DNA from: Candidatus Thorarchaeota archaeon
GTDB lineage: Archaea > Asgardarchaeota > Thorarchaeia > Thorarchaeales > Thorarchaeaceae
NCBI GenBank assembly: GCA_016839345.1
Contig: JAEOUL010000108.1
Span: forward strand, 1-64,000
Direction of reading: 5' to 3'
DNA: 64,000 nucleotides
In this document: piece after piece, positions 7,666-16,997 of the stretch
Position numbering within the stretch: the first letter of the stretch is position 1
Layout of the letters: each line of letters starts with the position of its first letter
Position numbers and translations under genes: made by a program
The notes under the pieces: generated by a model
Told to the model about the DNA's origin: nothing
The model's database searches: none
The model's input: the letters and a program-made list of their open reading frames with translations, nothing else

Positions 7666-8577
7666 TTGTTCGAAAGGCTCAGAGGAGCGATTGACACAGC
7701 AGTCACAAAAGCCACTACTAAGGAGCTTAACGAGAAGAATCTCGCTAACGCAGTGTGGGAATTACAGATGGTGTTGATTCAGAATGATGTAGCTGTTGAA
7801 GTAGCAGAACACATTTGCGAGCTGACAAAGGAAAAGCTGCTTGGCACTCGGACTGGTAGGCTCGAGAATGTGAGCAAGTTCTTCAAGACTGCAATTTATG
7901 AATCAATTCTTGAGGTCCTCACACCTAAGCATCCAATAGACCCAATTGAATTTGCTAATGATAAGAAGCAAAAAGGAGAGCCTACGACAATTCTATTTGT
8001 TGGTGTCAATGGAACAGGTAAGACTACTACCCTCGCCAAACTGGGAAATATCTTCAAAAATAAGGGGTTTTCAGTAGTTATAGCAGCAGGAGACACATTT
8101 CGAGCGGGAAGTATTGAACAGCTTGAGAAACATGCACAACGACTTGGTATACGGGTTATAAAACAAGATTACGGGTCAGATGCTGCAGCAGTTGCATATG
8201 ATACAGTTGCACATGCAAAAGCCAGACACATCGATATTGTCTTGATTGACTCTGCTGGTAGAATGCAAAGTAACAAGAACTTGCTTGAAGAGATGAAAAA
8301 GATAGTACGTGTTGCAGAACCAGATCTGAAGATTTTCGTTGGGGACGCACTTGCTGGAAATGATGCACTCTCGCAAGCAAAGGAATTTCATAATGCAATA
8401 GGGATTGATGGTGCAATTCTTACCAAAGTAGATGCGGATCCCTCTGGAGGGGCAGCCCTATCTATTGCATATATCACGGGAAGACCTGTGATTTATGTAG
8501 GAGTGGGTCAAAACTATGATGACCTCAGAAGATTCGACCCTGATTGGTTCGCTCAGAGGCTCATCGCAGATAATTGA
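7666..8577 (+). CDS. ftsY: Signal recognition particle receptor FtsY
   Basis: The protein has 303 residues and is an SRP GTPase that docks SRP-ribosome complexes at the membrane. The NG domain is complete: N-domain helices to about residue 95, G1 loop GVNGTGKTTT, insertion-box motif GDTFRAG, G3 DSAGR, G4 TKVDAD, and a closing GVGQNYDDL. The acidic A domain of bacterial FtsY is absent. The absence of an M domain separates it from SRP54. The start is TTG at 7666. Confidence 0.96.
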   Translation: MFERLRGAIDTAVTKATTKELNEKNLANAVWELQMVLIQNDVAVEVAEHICELTKEKLLGTRTGRLENVSKFFKTAIYESILEVLTPKHPIDPIEFANDKKQKGEPTTILFVGVNGTGKTTTLAKLGNIFKNKGFSVVIAAGDTFRAGSIEQLEKHAQRLGIRVIKQDYGSDAAAVAYDTVAHAKARHIDIVLIDSAGRMQSNKNLLEEMKKIVRVAEPDLKIFVGDALAGNDALSQAKEFHNAIGIDGAILTKVDADPSGGAALSIAYITGRPVIYVGVGQNYDDLRRFDPDWFAQRLIADN

Positions 8578-8608
8578 GTAAGTGGGCAGTTTTTTATATG
8601 ACTCACCG

Positions 8609-9568
8609 ATGAATGGCGCAATAGAGAGCCCCGAGGTGCGACCATTGAACCTGAAAGGTAGAAACTTTGTTGATCTTGCGGACTTTGAAAGAGTCGAACT
8701 TAGAAAATTTCTAGATACTGCTCATGACCTGAAAAAGAAACAGAAGAATGGGGAACCTCATGAACTTCTACAAGGCAAGTCCATGGCTATGATTTTCATG
8801 AAATCTTCAACTAGAACTCGAGTTTCGTTTGAGGTTGGTATGACCCAACTTGGAGGTCATGCACTCTTCCTCCAACCAAGTGGAACTCAACTTGGAAGAG
8901 GTGAAACAATCGCTGATACTGCAAAGGTTTTGGGGAGATATTGTGATGTCATCATGGCACGAGTCTTCGGACATGAAGAAGTCACTGAACTGGCAAAGCA
9001 CGCGGGTGTACCTGTAATCAATGGATTATCAGACCTGCTTCATCCATGCCAGATAATGGCAGATATGATGACAATAGAGGAGCATAAGGGCAAATTGGAT
9101 GGGCTAAAAATTACCTACGTCGGTGATTCAAACAACGTCAGCAATTCCATAATGCAGGGCTGCACAATTATGGGAATGGATGTCACTATTGGCGCTCCCA
9201 AGGGATACACACCATCAGATGACATTTTGAAGAGAGCAGCTGAACTTAGCAAAAAATATGGAACTGCTTTAACTGTTGAGAATGACCCTGGAGTGGCTGT
9301 CAAAGAGGCAGACGTAATCTATACTGATACTTTCTTCAGTATGGGACAAGAAAGGACAAAGGAGAAAGAAGATTCTCTCATGCCTTTTCAAGTGAATGAT
9401 ACTTTGGTTGGAAAAGCAAAAGAAGATGTCATCGTAATGCACTGTTTGCCTGCACACAGGGATGAAGAACTCACATCAAAAGTGATGGATGGCCCTCACT
9501 CGGTAGTGTTTGATCAAGCAGAGAACCGCTTGCACGCACAAAAAGGAATACTGGCTCTAATCGTATAA
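8609..9568 (+). CDS. argF: Ornithine carbamoyltransferase
   Basis: The protein has about 319 residues. It joins carbamoyl phosphate and ornithine to make citrulline for arginine synthesis. The carbamoyl-phosphate site STRTRVSF, the HPCQIMADM motif, an FSMGQE ornithine-side loop and the HCLPAHRDEE motif with catalytic Cys are present. The SMG loop separates it from aspartate carbamoyltransferase. A TATA-like ttttttatatg at about 8590-8600 argues for ATG 8609 instead of GTG 8582, and suggests an own promoter downstream of ftsY. No other arginine genes are in the window. Confidence 0.93.
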   Translation: MNGAIESPEVRPLNLKGRNFVDLADFERVELRKFLDTAHDLKKKQKNGEPHELLQGKSMAMIFMKSSTRTRVSFEVGMTQLGGHALFLQPSGTQLGRGETIADTAKVLGRYCDVIMARVFGHEEVTELAKHAGVPVINGLSDLLHPCQIMADMMTIEEHKGKLDGLKITYVGDSNNVSNSIMQGCTIMGMDVTIGAPKGYTPSDDILKRAAELSKKYGTALTVENDPGVAVKEADVIYTDTFFSMGQERTKEKEDSLMPFQVNDTLVGKAKEDVIVMHCLPAHRDEELTSKVMDGPHSVVFDQAENRLHAQKGILALIV

Positions 9569-9580
9569 GAGGCGAATGAT

Positions 9581-10591
9581 TTGGCCGGTGAAGTTGTTGC
9601 AATTGGGCGGGTCAATATTGACGTCAATATGAGAGTAAAAACACTACCAAAAGTAGATGAGCATGTGATATGCGAAGAGGGTCGAATAGCATTCGGTGGT
9701 TCTGCAGCTAATTTTGCAACACAGAGTGCAAAACTGGGTGTGAAGACCTTGCTTGTAAGTTGCTTAGGTGATGATGCCTATGGCCAGCTTGCAATAAAGG
9801 AGATTGCGACAGCAGGCGTTGACACTAGCTGTCTTCTAGTATTGGAGAAGCAATCTACGGGAATTTTCTTCTATGCTCATGATTCGGCGAAAGAGAGAAT
9901 CGTCGTGGTCGAACCAGGTGCGAATAAATTTCTAGAGAAACGCCTTTTTGAAGAGGATAAAATCGTCGATGCTCAAGTAGTGCATATCGCAGGGTCATTT
10001 CCAATGATGATTGATCGAGCTGCAGAGGTTACAACAACTCATGGAATGATCCTATCATTAGACCCAGGGCGAGCTGGTGGGAATTTGGATTATGATAGGA
10101 TTCTTCGTCAGACAGATCTTCTTTTTGTGAACCAGAGAGAACTCAAAGATTACTTCAAGATTAATCCAACTGAAAGAGCACTTCGAGATTTTGCGAAGAC
10201 ATTCCCAGGGATTATTGTGCTCAAAATGGGGGAGAAAGGTGCGATAGCAACAGATGGATTCGAGTATTGTACATCTGAAGTCTTTGAGGTGCCTGTTGTT
10301 GACACTCTTGGTGCAGGAGATTCGTTTGCTGCGGGATTTGTGACAGCATGGATGAGGTCAGAGAGAATTGAGCAGGCGTTGAATATGGCAAACGCTGTAG
10401 CAGCACTCACTATAACAAAGGCAGGTGCACAAAATGGTCAACCCGCTCTAGAAGATGTGGCGAAACTTCTTCGACGCCATCAGATTTCCATTGATTCCAT
10501 CTTGAAGACATTCAGACCCAAGACTCGAAGTAGACCAAGAGGCAAGCCAAAAGGAAAACCAAAGGGAAAGAAGAAGAAGAGTCAACGTTGA
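9581..10591 (+). CDS. PfkB-family carbohydrate kinase
   Basis: The protein has 336 residues and a ribokinase-like fold. The N-terminal substrate motif AFGGSAANFATQSAKLGV and the ATP/catalytic motif DTLGAGDSFAAGF (catalytic Asp in GAGD) are intact. The substrate cannot be told from sequence; sugars and nucleosides are both common in archaeal members. The last 25 residues form a very basic Arg/Lys/Pro/Gly tail with repeated PKGK units, unusual for the family and possibly nucleic-acid binding. The start is TTG 9581, 12 bp after argF. Confidence 0.9.
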   Translation: MAGEVVAIGRVNIDVNMRVKTLPKVDEHVICEEGRIAFGGSAANFATQSAKLGVKTLLVSCLGDDAYGQLAIKEIATAGVDTSCLLVLEKQSTGIFFYAHDSAKERIVVVEPGANKFLEKRLFEEDKIVDAQVVHIAGSFPMMIDRAAEVTTTHGMILSLDPGRAGGNLDYDRILRQTDLLFVNQRELKDYFKINPTERALRDFAKTFPGIIVLKMGEKGAIATDGFEYCTSEVFEVPVVDTLGAGDSFAAGFVTAWMRSERIEQALNMANAVAALTITKAGAQNGQPALEDVAKLLRRHQISIDSILKTFRPKTRSRPRGKPKGKPKGKKKKSQR

Positions 10592-10657
10592 TGAGTATTA
10601 CCCCAGTAGTATTCTAGTTCTAATGGAAATAACATCATTCAGATTTGAGTGGTACAT

Positions 10658-11785
10658 ATGCACCCATTATTAGAAGAGGTCCTCAAGTCGTCAAGCGAAA
10701 AACGCGAGGCACAAGCAAAGAAATCCAAGAAAATGCCAAAATCAGCCACAACTGATGAAGAGCTTGCTGAGCTATTAGAGTCAGTGACTGCTAGAATATT
10801 GGTTGTTGGTGTTGGTGGAGCTGGCAACAATGCGATGACACGCCTCATGGAGGTTGGTGTTGAGGGAGCTGAAACTCTTGCAGCAAATACAGACGCGCAA
10901 GATCTCTACTTCTGCAACTCTCATCACAAACTGCTTCTCGGAAGAGAAACATGTGGGGGACTGGGTGCGGGGAATGATCCTGATGTGGGGGAGGCTGCCG
11001 CAATTGAAACCTATGACGATATCAAAGATGTAGTCATGGGTGACCTTGTTTTCATTACTGCTGGAATGGGTGGAGGAACTGGAACAGGTGCAGCAGCACA
11101 CATCGCAAAGGCGGCAAAAGAGAATGGTGCGTTGACTGTAGCCATAGTTTGTCTACCATTTGATGTTGAAGGAGCAACAAGAAAGAAGAATGCGACTCGT
11201 GGACTAAATGCACTGATGGAGCATGTAGACACCCTCATCGCGATACCAAACGAGAAACTGCTAGAGATTGCTCCAGACCTCTCTATGCCAGAGGCGTTCA
11301 TGGTTGCTGATGAGGTCCTCGTGCGAGCTGTGAAAGGAATTGCAGAACTCATATCAAAGCCAGGTCTTGTCAATCTAGATTTTGCAGACGTACGTACAAC
11401 CATGAAGAACGGTGGCGTATCAATTATTGCTCTTGGTGAGGCGCAAGGTGAGGATCGGGCGGAAGAGGCAGTTATCAATGCGCTTCGTAATCCATTAATT
11501 GATGTGTCAATTGAAAATGCACGAAACATACTCGTTAATGTAAGTGGAAGTGCAGATCTGCAATTGCTTGAGGCAAAACGAGTGGTTGAGCTTGTGACAG
11601 AGCAAGTTCATCCAGGAGCTGAAGTCATCTATGGTGCTCTTATTGTTCCTGAGCTTGAGGATAGACTGAGAGTGACTATCATTGCTTCTGGAGTCAGCTC
11701 GCCCTATGTTTTCGATAAGACTGAACCCTTCACGCCTTTGGTTGAAGACCTAAAGAGCGATTTAGGTATCCCCAAACTAACATAG
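10658..11785 (+). CDS. ftsZ: Cell division protein FtsZ
   Basis: The protein has about 375 residues and is the tubulin-like GTPase of the division ring. The first nucleotide motif [15 protein letters not shown] is near residue 50 and the tubulin signature [16 protein letters not shown] is near residue 145. The T7 loop region [18 protein letters not shown] supplies the catalytic Asp. An N-terminal extension of about 45 charged residues precedes the GTPase domain. In-frame GTG 10649 is an alternative start. It heads the conserved ftsZ-secE-spt5-L11-L1-L10-L12 order known in archaea. Confidence 0.96.
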   Translation: MHPLLEEVLKSSSEKREAQAKKSKKMPKSATTDEELAELLESVTARILVVGVGGAGNNAMTRLMEVGVEGAETLAANTDAQDLYFCNSHHKLLLGRETCGGLGAGNDPDVGEAAAIETYDDIKDVVMGDLVFITAGMGGGTGTGAAAHIAKAAKENGALTVAIVCLPFDVEGATRKKNATRGLNALMEHVDTLIAIPNEKLLEIAPDLSMPEAFMVADEVLVRAVKGIAELISKPGLVNLDFADVRTTMKNGGVSIIALGEAQGEDRAEEAVINALRNPLIDVSIENARNILVNVSGSADLQLLEAKRVVELVTEQVHPGAEVIYGALIVPELEDRLRVTIIASGVSSPYVFDKTEPFTPLVEDLKSDLGIPKLT

Positions 11786-11879
11786 TCAAATAGGGATACT
11801 CAGCAAATGTTAAAAGAGAACCAAGACAGACTGCAACCGACCCCTATGACTGCAAAGGCAGTACTATAGAAGGATGTGA

Positions 11880-12068
11880 ATGAAAATGGGTGTTGGTGAC
11901 TTCATCAACGAGAGTAGACGAATCCTGAAATTGGCAACAAAACCTTCCAGAAAGGAGCTCTGGATGAGTACTAGAGTCAGTCTACTTGCTATGATCCTTG
12001 TGGGGGCAGTCAGCTTCATAATCCAAATAATCATGACCCTGCTCACAAGCAATTGGGGTGTTTATTAG
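11880..12068 (+). CDS. secE: SecE / Sec61-gamma translocon subunit
   Basis: The protein has 62 residues. An amphipathic N-terminal helix with ESRRILKLATKPSRKELW is followed by one transmembrane segment (about residues 35-57, VSLLAMILVGAVSFIIQIIM). This matches archaeal SecE, which clamps SecY. It lies between ftsZ and spt5 as expected. Confidence 0.93.
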   Translation: MKMGVGDFINESRRILKLATKPSRKELWMSTRVSLLAMILVGAVSFIIQIIMTLLTSNWGVY

Positions 12069-12114
12069 ACCATCCCTAGGATGATGAAGCTTCTAACATT
12101 TGGAGGGATATCCC

Positions 12115-12801
12115 TTGGAAACAAGTACTAGTATCTATGCAGTGCGTACGACAATCGGACAAGAACGTAGTGTCACAGATCTCATCACAACAGCAGTAAT
12201 AGGTGAAACTGACGTGTGGCAATGTCCGTTCTGCTCAGAGGATTTCTCATCTGAGAAGGCTACATTGAGTCACATGAAGAGCTGCAAGAAAAAGAAGAAG
12301 AAGGGAGATCCTCAGCTAATATCAACGAATCAGCTACTTGGACGTGTTAAAGCTATTTTGGTCCCTGAAACCCTACGAGGCTATGTTTTCATTGAAACAA
12401 CAGAATTTAGGGATGTTGAGATTGCAATCTCAGGTGTTCCTCACGTAAGAGGCCGTGTTGGTGGCAAGGTCAGTCTTGAAGAGATTGATAGATTCTTAGC
12501 ACCACCACCTGCTGCAGAAGGTATCTCAGTGGATGACGTTGTCGAAATCATCTCAGGACCGTTTAAGGGCGAACGTGCAAAAGTCGTTCGAGTTGATGCA
12601 GGTAAAGAAGAACTAATTCTTGAACTTCTTGATAGTCCTTATACAATCCCAGTCAGGGTTCACGCGGATTTCGCAAAGATTGTTGAAAGGGCTGAAAAGA
12701 AGGAAGAGCTCATCGAAGAGGCTGAGGAAGAAATAATTATGGGAGATGAAGACGAGTTCGATGAAGAGGACTCATTCTGGGCCCATGAGCCAGAGGACTA
12801 G
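12115..12801 (+). CDS. spt5: Transcription elongation factor Spt5 with inserted zinc finger
   Basis: The protein has about 228 residues and clamps RNA polymerase over DNA together with Spt4. The NGN domain begins SIYAVRTTIGQERSV and resumes at VKAILVPETLRGYVFIE and GVPHVRG. The KOW domain DVVEIISGPFKGERAKV is at about 135-185, followed by a Glu/Asp-rich tail. Unlike ordinary archaeal Spt5, the NGN domain is split by about 40 residues holding CPFC, then H and C (CX2CX12HX3C), and a poly-Lys run. TTG 12115 is favoured because a GGAGGGA ribosome-binding site lies at 12102-12108; TTG 12100 is in frame upstream. Confidence 0.92.
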   Translation: METSTSIYAVRTTIGQERSVTDLITTAVIGETDVWQCPFCSEDFSSEKATLSHMKSCKKKKKKGDPQLISTNQLLGRVKAILVPETLRGYVFIETTEFRDVEIAISGVPHVRGRVGGKVSLEEIDRFLAPPPAAEGISVDDVVEIISGPFKGERAKVVRVDAGKEELILELLDSPYTIPVRVHADFAKIVERAEKKEELIEEAEEEIIMGDEDEFDEEDSFWAHEPED

Positions 12802-12884
12802 TTTAGTTGCTGCGTCGTAATCCTTAAAACGAAAACTCACTGAGCGAGCCTATCCTCTTAATCTGACATGAACGCATTGACGTC

Positions 12885-13520
12885 ATGTCCGGGGTGAAGA
12901 AAAGTGACAATGAATGCAGTAGACCTTGTTGGATGTTTGAAGAATTCTGTCCTACAGGTCGACACCATCAGATGTGTTGCGTACGCGCTGAATGTACTGC
13001 ATCAGGAGTCGTGTTAGAATTGAGCGAGAAACCAGTAGTAATAGAAGCAATGGTTGAAGGTGGAAAGGCTAGCGGAGGGCCTCCAATTGGCCCCGCACTT
13101 GGTCCTACAGGGGTTAACATCTTTCAGGTTGTGACTAAAATCAATGAAGTCACACAAGCATTCACAGGTTTGAAGGTACCTGTGACAATCACAGTCAATC
13201 CTAATGACAAGAGCTTTGAGGTGGAGGTAGGTACTCCGCCAACAAGTGCACTTATACTGAAAGAGGTTGGTGCTGAAAAAGGATCAGGAGAGCCAAGCAC
13301 GAATATAGTGGGCAACCTAACTCTGGACCAATTGAAAGCAATTGCCAAAGGAAAAGCAGATGACCTCTCCGCTCAGACCATGAAGACAGCAGTGATGATA
13401 ATTACAGGCACTTGTGGTCAAATGGGTGTTACAATAGAAGGCAAGACTGCAAAGGAGTTCCAAGCGGAAGTTCGAGAGGGTATATGGGATACTCAGCTAG
13501 ACGAATCTCTTCGGGAGTGA
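12885..13520 (+). CDS. rpl11: Ribosomal protein uL11, possibly with Cys-rich N-terminal extension
   Basis: The L11 domain runs from about residue 45 (KPVVIEAMVEGGKASGGPPI, GPALGPTGVNIF) to the C-terminal rRNA-binding part (GTCGQMGVTIEGKTAKEF). It forms the base of the stalk. Ordinary archaeal L11 would start near GTG 13011 or TTG 13020. However, the frame is open back to ATG 12885 and encodes about 42 extra residues with six Cys and two adjacent His (C-R-PC, FCPTGRHHQMCC, EC), suggesting a metal-binding extension. A Shine-Dalgarno-like AGGAG at 13004-13008 only 2 bp before GTG 13011 keeps the short start possible. A TTAAAA box near 12825 would put both starts on the transcript. Confidence 0.93.
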   Translation: MSGVKKSDNECSRPCWMFEEFCPTGRHHQMCCVRAECTASGVVLELSEKPVVIEAMVEGGKASGGPPIGPALGPTGVNIFQVVTKINEVTQAFTGLKVPVTITVNPNDKSFEVEVGTPPTSALILKEVGAEKGSGEPSTNIVGNLTLDQLKAIAKGKADDLSAQTMKTAVMIITGTCGQMGVTIEGKTAKEFQAEVREGIWDTQLDESLRE

Positions 13521-13526
13521 TAATAG

Positions 13527-14183
13527 ATGTCATTTAGTATAGAATCTATAGAAGCAGCAATTGCTGAGGCTCGAGCTCAGGGTACGAAGAAAAAAATCAA
13601 GTTCAAGCAGAGTTTTGATTTAGCTGTCAACTTCAGAAAGAAGGAGCTTGACATTACAAAACCTGAGAACAGATTAAACCAAGAATTAGTTCTTCCTAAC
13701 GCGCTATATCCACCACCAAAGATCTGTGCTTTTGGAGACGGAGAGTTCGCAGAGAAAGCCACTGCGGCTGGAGCAGAACGTGTCATTCCGAAAGATGAGA
13801 TTCCAAAGATTGGTGAGGAGAAGAGAGAGCGAAAATCATTGGCTAAGAGCTATGAGTTCTTTATCGCTGCTGTTGATGCGATGCCCTTGATTGGTCGTTA
13901 TCTTGGACAGACCCTGGGTTCAAGAGGTAAAATGCCCAGACCATTCCCACCTCAAGCAGATCTGGGCGCTATAGTCAATCAGTACCATCGAACTGTTCGT
14001 GTCAGAATGAGAAACACACCCACGTTCCATGTGAAGGTGGGTCACTTCAACATGAGTGATAGAGAAATAGCAGATAACGTGGTTGCAGTTCTCAGCTTCG
14101 TAGAGAGCAAAGGCTTCTCCGAGAGGGTGAGTAGTGTCAAGGTCAAGACGACCATGGGACCAGCAATTGAGGTGTCTGCGTAG
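13527..14183 (+). CDS. rpl1: Ribosomal protein uL1
   Basis: The protein has 218 residues. It forms the L1 stalk that handles E-site tRNA. Recognisable parts are KFKQSFDLAVNFRKKELD, the first-domain LPN-LYPPPKICAFGDGEFA, the RYLGQTLGSRGKMPRPFPP loop, and the C-terminal KVGHFNMSDREIADN helix. It starts 6 bp after L11. In several prokaryotes L1 binds its own operon mRNA, which would be a natural regulator here. Confidence 0.96.
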   Translation: MSFSIESIEAAIAEARAQGTKKKIKFKQSFDLAVNFRKKELDITKPENRLNQELVLPNALYPPPKICAFGDGEFAEKATAAGAERVIPKDEIPKIGEEKRERKSLAKSYEFFIAAVDAMPLIGRYLGQTLGSRGKMPRPFPPQADLGAIVNQYHRTVRVRMRNTPTFHVKVGHFNMSDREIADNVVAVLSFVESKGFSERVSSVKVKTTMGPAIEVSA

Positions 14184-14198
14184 GATTGGTGATTATAG

Positions 14199-15227
14199 GT
14201 GTCTGTATATGAAAAGAAAATTCCACAATGGAAGCAGGATGCAGTTGACGCTCTCGCAGAAACTATCAACAATAGCGAAATGATTGGTCTTGTGAATGTT
14301 GAGGGTGTGGGAGCTAAGCAGCTTCAAGGAATTCGTGAGAATCTACGAGGTTCTGCAGTAATAAAGATGGCACGTAACACCTTGATGATAAGGGCTTTAG
14401 AGAAAAGTACCAAGAAAGGTATCAAAGACCTGATAGAGCACGTGAAAGGACCTGTTTCGTTCGTCTTCAGCGACCAGGATCCATTCGCGCTTAGCAAATT
14501 CCTCAGTGAGAACAGGACAGCAGCTCCGGCAAAGGGGGGTCAGATTGCACCAAAGGACATCATCGTACCAGAGATGAACACAGGTGTGGCACCCGGACCC
14601 TTCATCAGTGAACTTGCTGCACTCAAGATTCCATCTCGTGTCAGGGGTGGGGTCATTCACATCACAATGGATACTGTAGCTGTTAATGCAGGAGAGGTCA
14701 TATCAAATGCAATGGCGCTCATGCTAACTAGACTAGGAATAGAGCCTATGGAACTACAGCTCAAGTTGATAGCAGCGTATAGTGATGGTGAAGTTCTCAC
14801 AAGTGCCTCATTCGAGATTGATATTGAATCACTATTCAGTCAGGTGATTCTTGGTCATCAATATGCAATCAATCTCTCCGTGAATACGGGAATCCCGACC
14901 GAGGATACAATCCCACTGATAATTGCAAAAGCCAACAATGAGGCTAAGAGTTTGGCCTTAGAGATAGGATTCTTCGTGCCAGACTTGCTTGATGCGTTTT
15001 TGGGCAGAGCTAGCTCAGAATCTAATGCACTAATTGCAGCGGTTTTTGAGAGAGACCCCGAAGCACTACCCTCTGAGATTGTCAATCAGGCAAAAACAGC
15101 TGCTGCGGCAGCATCAACAGCGGCTGCACCCGCCACAGACGCGGCTGAGCAGCAAGAACCTGAGGAACCAGAGGAAGAAGATGAAGAAGGTGAATCCGTA
15201 GCAGGCTTAGGAGGTCTGTTCGGCTAA
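14199..15227 (+). CDS. rpl10: Ribosomal protein uL10 (P0)
   Basis: The protein has 342 residues. The N-terminal rRNA-binding domain (PQWKQDAVDALAETINNSEM, ENLRGSAVIKMARNTLM) is followed by the archaeal/eukaryotic insertion, the helical spine that binds L12 dimers, and an Ala/Glu-rich hinge ending in VAGLGGLFG. That terminal motif is shared with L12 and recruits translational GTPases. The start is GTG 14199. Confidence 0.96.
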   Translation: MSVYEKKIPQWKQDAVDALAETINNSEMIGLVNVEGVGAKQLQGIRENLRGSAVIKMARNTLMIRALEKSTKKGIKDLIEHVKGPVSFVFSDQDPFALSKFLSENRTAAPAKGGQIAPKDIIVPEMNTGVAPGPFISELAALKIPSRVRGGVIHITMDTVAVNAGEVISNAMALMLTRLGIEPMELQLKLIAAYSDGEVLTSASFEIDIESLFSQVILGHQYAINLSVNTGIPTEDTIPLIIAKANNEAKSLALEIGFFVPDLLDAFLGRASSESNALIAAVFERDPEALPSEIVNQAKTAAAAASTAAAPATDAAEQQEPEEPEEEDEEGESVAGLGGLFG

Positions 15228-15248
15228 GAAAAACAAGAGGTAACAACA

Positions 15249-15557
15249 ATGGAGTACGTATATGCAGCACTTCTGCTCCACAAGGCGGGTCAGAAACTCA
15301 CAGCCAAGGCAATGGAAGCAATATTGTCTGCAGCTGGTGTAGAGCCCGATAAGGGTAGGATCAAGGCACTCTTAGCAGCCCTCAAAGATGTTGATATCGA
15401 TGAGGCTCTAAAAAGCGCCGCAGTCATGCCGGTAGCAGCTGCTCCAGCAACCGCTGGTGGTGCAGCTCCCGCTGAGGAAAAGAAGGAAGAAAAGAAAGAA
15501 GAGGAAGAAGAGAAGGAAGAAGAGTTCACTGCTGGACTTGGCAGCCTCTTTGGTTAG
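15249..15557 (+). CDS. rpl12: Ribosomal protein P1/L12
   Basis: The protein has 102 residues. The N-terminal dimerisation domain [18 protein letters not shown] and the [20 protein letters not shown] helices are followed by an Ala/Pro hinge, a Lys/Glu-only tract and the conserved end GLGSLFG. It is the last gene of the stalk operon and is followed by a strong hairpin and T-run. Confidence 0.96.
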   Translation: MEYVYAALLLHKAGQKLTAKAMEAILSAAGVEPDKGRIKALLAALKDVDIDEALKSAAVMPVAAAPATAGGAAPAEEKKEEKKEEEEEKEEEFTAGLGSLFG

Positions 15558-15603
15558 GCGGGGCAAACAGCTGTCCCCCTTAATCCTTTCCTCTAATATC
15601 AGA

Positions 15604-15646
15604 GGGCGGACGGGTCGCGAGCCTGTCTGCCCGCTAAATCCTTTTT
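15604..15646 (+). terminator. Hairpin plus T-run after the L10-L12 operon
   Basis: GGGCGGACGGG (15604-15614) pairs with CCTGTCTGCCC (15622-15632) over 11 bp including two G-T pairs, with the loop tcgcgag. TTTTT follows at 15642-15646. Archaeal termination mainly needs the T-run, so the GC-rich stem could also be a 3' stability element of the ribosomal mRNA. Confidence 0.55.
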
Positions 15647-15689
15647 CAAACCCACACACACAAATGCTGATTTTGACTCTCATTAAGGT

Positions 15690-16490
15690 GTGAAAATCGT
15701 ATATCATCCCTTGATGCAGGAGCAATATGATAGAACTCCTGCGGGGGCATCAGGTAGACTCGACACAGCTGTTGAGATATTAGGAAGTCATCCTGATTAC
15801 GAGTTTGTAGAGGCAAGACCTGCTACTGAGGAGGAGATCCTCCGAGCCCATGGAACTCGTACGTTGGAATCTGTGAAGCAAGACTACGATTCAACAAGAC
15901 CGGGTCTCCTCTACAAAATGGCAACTCTAGCTGCTGGCGGCTCTATTCAGACTGCGGAGATTGCAATCCAAGGAGAACCTGCATTTGGCCTACTCAGACC
16001 TCCAGGACATCATGCGTCCTTTGATTCATACTGGGGATTTTGCTATTTCAACAATATAGCAGTGTCATTACTCCATCTGAAAGCAAAGGGACTCATTGAA
16101 TCAGCTTACATTCTCGATTTTGATCTCCATACTGGTGATGGAAACATCAACATTCTGGGTGATGACCCCAATTTTGTTATCTACAATCCCAGAGGTAATG
16201 GTGACCAACAGTACTTGGATGATGTGAAAAGAGCACTTGATGCATCTCCTGATGTTGACATTATAGTTGCTTCAGCAGGCTTTGACCAGTACAAAGAAGA
16301 CTGGGGAGGGATCCTCTCAACTGATGCCTTCAACAAGATTGGGCGGATGATGTTTGAATTTGCTGAAGAGAGATGTGAGGGTCGTAGGTTCGGTCTTCTT
16401 GAAGGAGGTTACAATTTTGAAGACCTTGGGAAAAATGTCTTGGCCTTCTGCGAAGGACTTCGAGGAAAATCCTTTGTTTCTGAGAAGTGA
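15690..16490 (+). CDS. Histone deacetylase-fold amidohydrolase
   Basis: The protein has 266 residues. The zinc-site and catalytic elements of the HDAC/acetylpolyamine amidohydrolase superfamily are present: RPPGHH (His 107/108), DFDLHTGDG with metal ligands Asp145 and His147, AGFD with Asp199, and the catalytic Tyr241 in LEGGYN. The usual second His after DLH is a Thr. Possible substrates are acetyl-lysine in chromatin proteins or acetylated polyamines; the sequence does not decide. It starts with GTG 15690. A DinB-like gene follows 21 bp downstream. Confidence 0.88.
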   Translation: MKIVYHPLMQEQYDRTPAGASGRLDTAVEILGSHPDYEFVEARPATEEEILRAHGTRTLESVKQDYDSTRPGLLYKMATLAAGGSIQTAEIAIQGEPAFGLLRPPGHHASFDSYWGFCYFNNIAVSLLHLKAKGLIESAYILDFDLHTGDGNINILGDDPNFVIYNPRGNGDQQYLDDVKRALDASPDVDIIVASAGFDQYKEDWGGILSTDAFNKIGRMMFEFAEERCEGRRFGLLEGGYNFEDLGKNVLAFCEGLRGKSFVSEK

Positions 16491-16511
16491 TTGTACAAGA
16501 GGTGTCTAATA

Positions 16512-16967
16512 ATGCTGTATAGATTTCTCAGAAACTCCATTGAGCGTCATCTTAATGAAACCCTTCCTTTGGTACATCAGCTCACTGAAGTAGACATCAT
16601 GAGCAAACCGGTTTCTGGATTAAGAGAGATTGGTGAGGTTGTACTTCATCTCATACGATCACTCGAGTACTATATGCGTGGTATTGTAACCAATCAATGG
16701 GAAGCACTACCCTATACTCTGGAAACACATGACTCAGCAGAAGCGATTATTGAACTTGCAGAAGATGTATTCAAGAAGGCAAAGCATTATTCGAATATCA
16801 TTCCAGATGGAGACCTCTCGCGAGAGGTTGACAAATTCAACAGACTTGCTACAGTGGCGGAGATTATCCTAGAGATGATTGAACACAGTATCCATCATCG
16901 GGGACAAATCACAGTATACTATCGACTTCTTGGAATTACTCCAAATTCAATTGCCTACATAGTTTAG
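16512..16967 (+). CDS. DinB-superfamily protein
   Basis: The protein has about 151 residues with a predicted four-helix bundle. The metal-binding histidines of the DinB/YfiT fold are seen in EVVLHLIRSLEYY and HSIHHRGQITVYYRLLG. ATG 16512 is preferred over TTG 16491 because AAGAGGTG lies 5-12 bp before it. DinB proteins often act as metal-dependent thiol transferases or hydrolases; no substrate can be named. It is probably cotranscribed with the HDAC-fold gene. Confidence 0.8.
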   Translation: MLYRFLRNSIERHLNETLPLVHQLTEVDIMSKPVSGLREIGEVVLHLIRSLEYYMRGIVTNQWEALPYTLETHDSAEAIIELAEDVFKKAKHYSNIIPDGDLSREVDKFNRLATVAEIILEMIEHSIHHRGQITVYYRLLGITPNSIAYIV

Positions 16968-16997
16968 AGAAAAAATGTGGGAGAGATGCTCCCACAA

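Noticed and set aside
12910..13017. Separate 35-codon ORF upstream of L11 in another frame
   Set aside because: It has no family features and overlaps the Cys-rich frame, which is better supported by composition.
16491..16511. TTG start for the DinB protein directly after the HDAC stop
   Set aside because: A ribosome-binding-like AAGAGGTG precedes ATG 16512, which is the better start.
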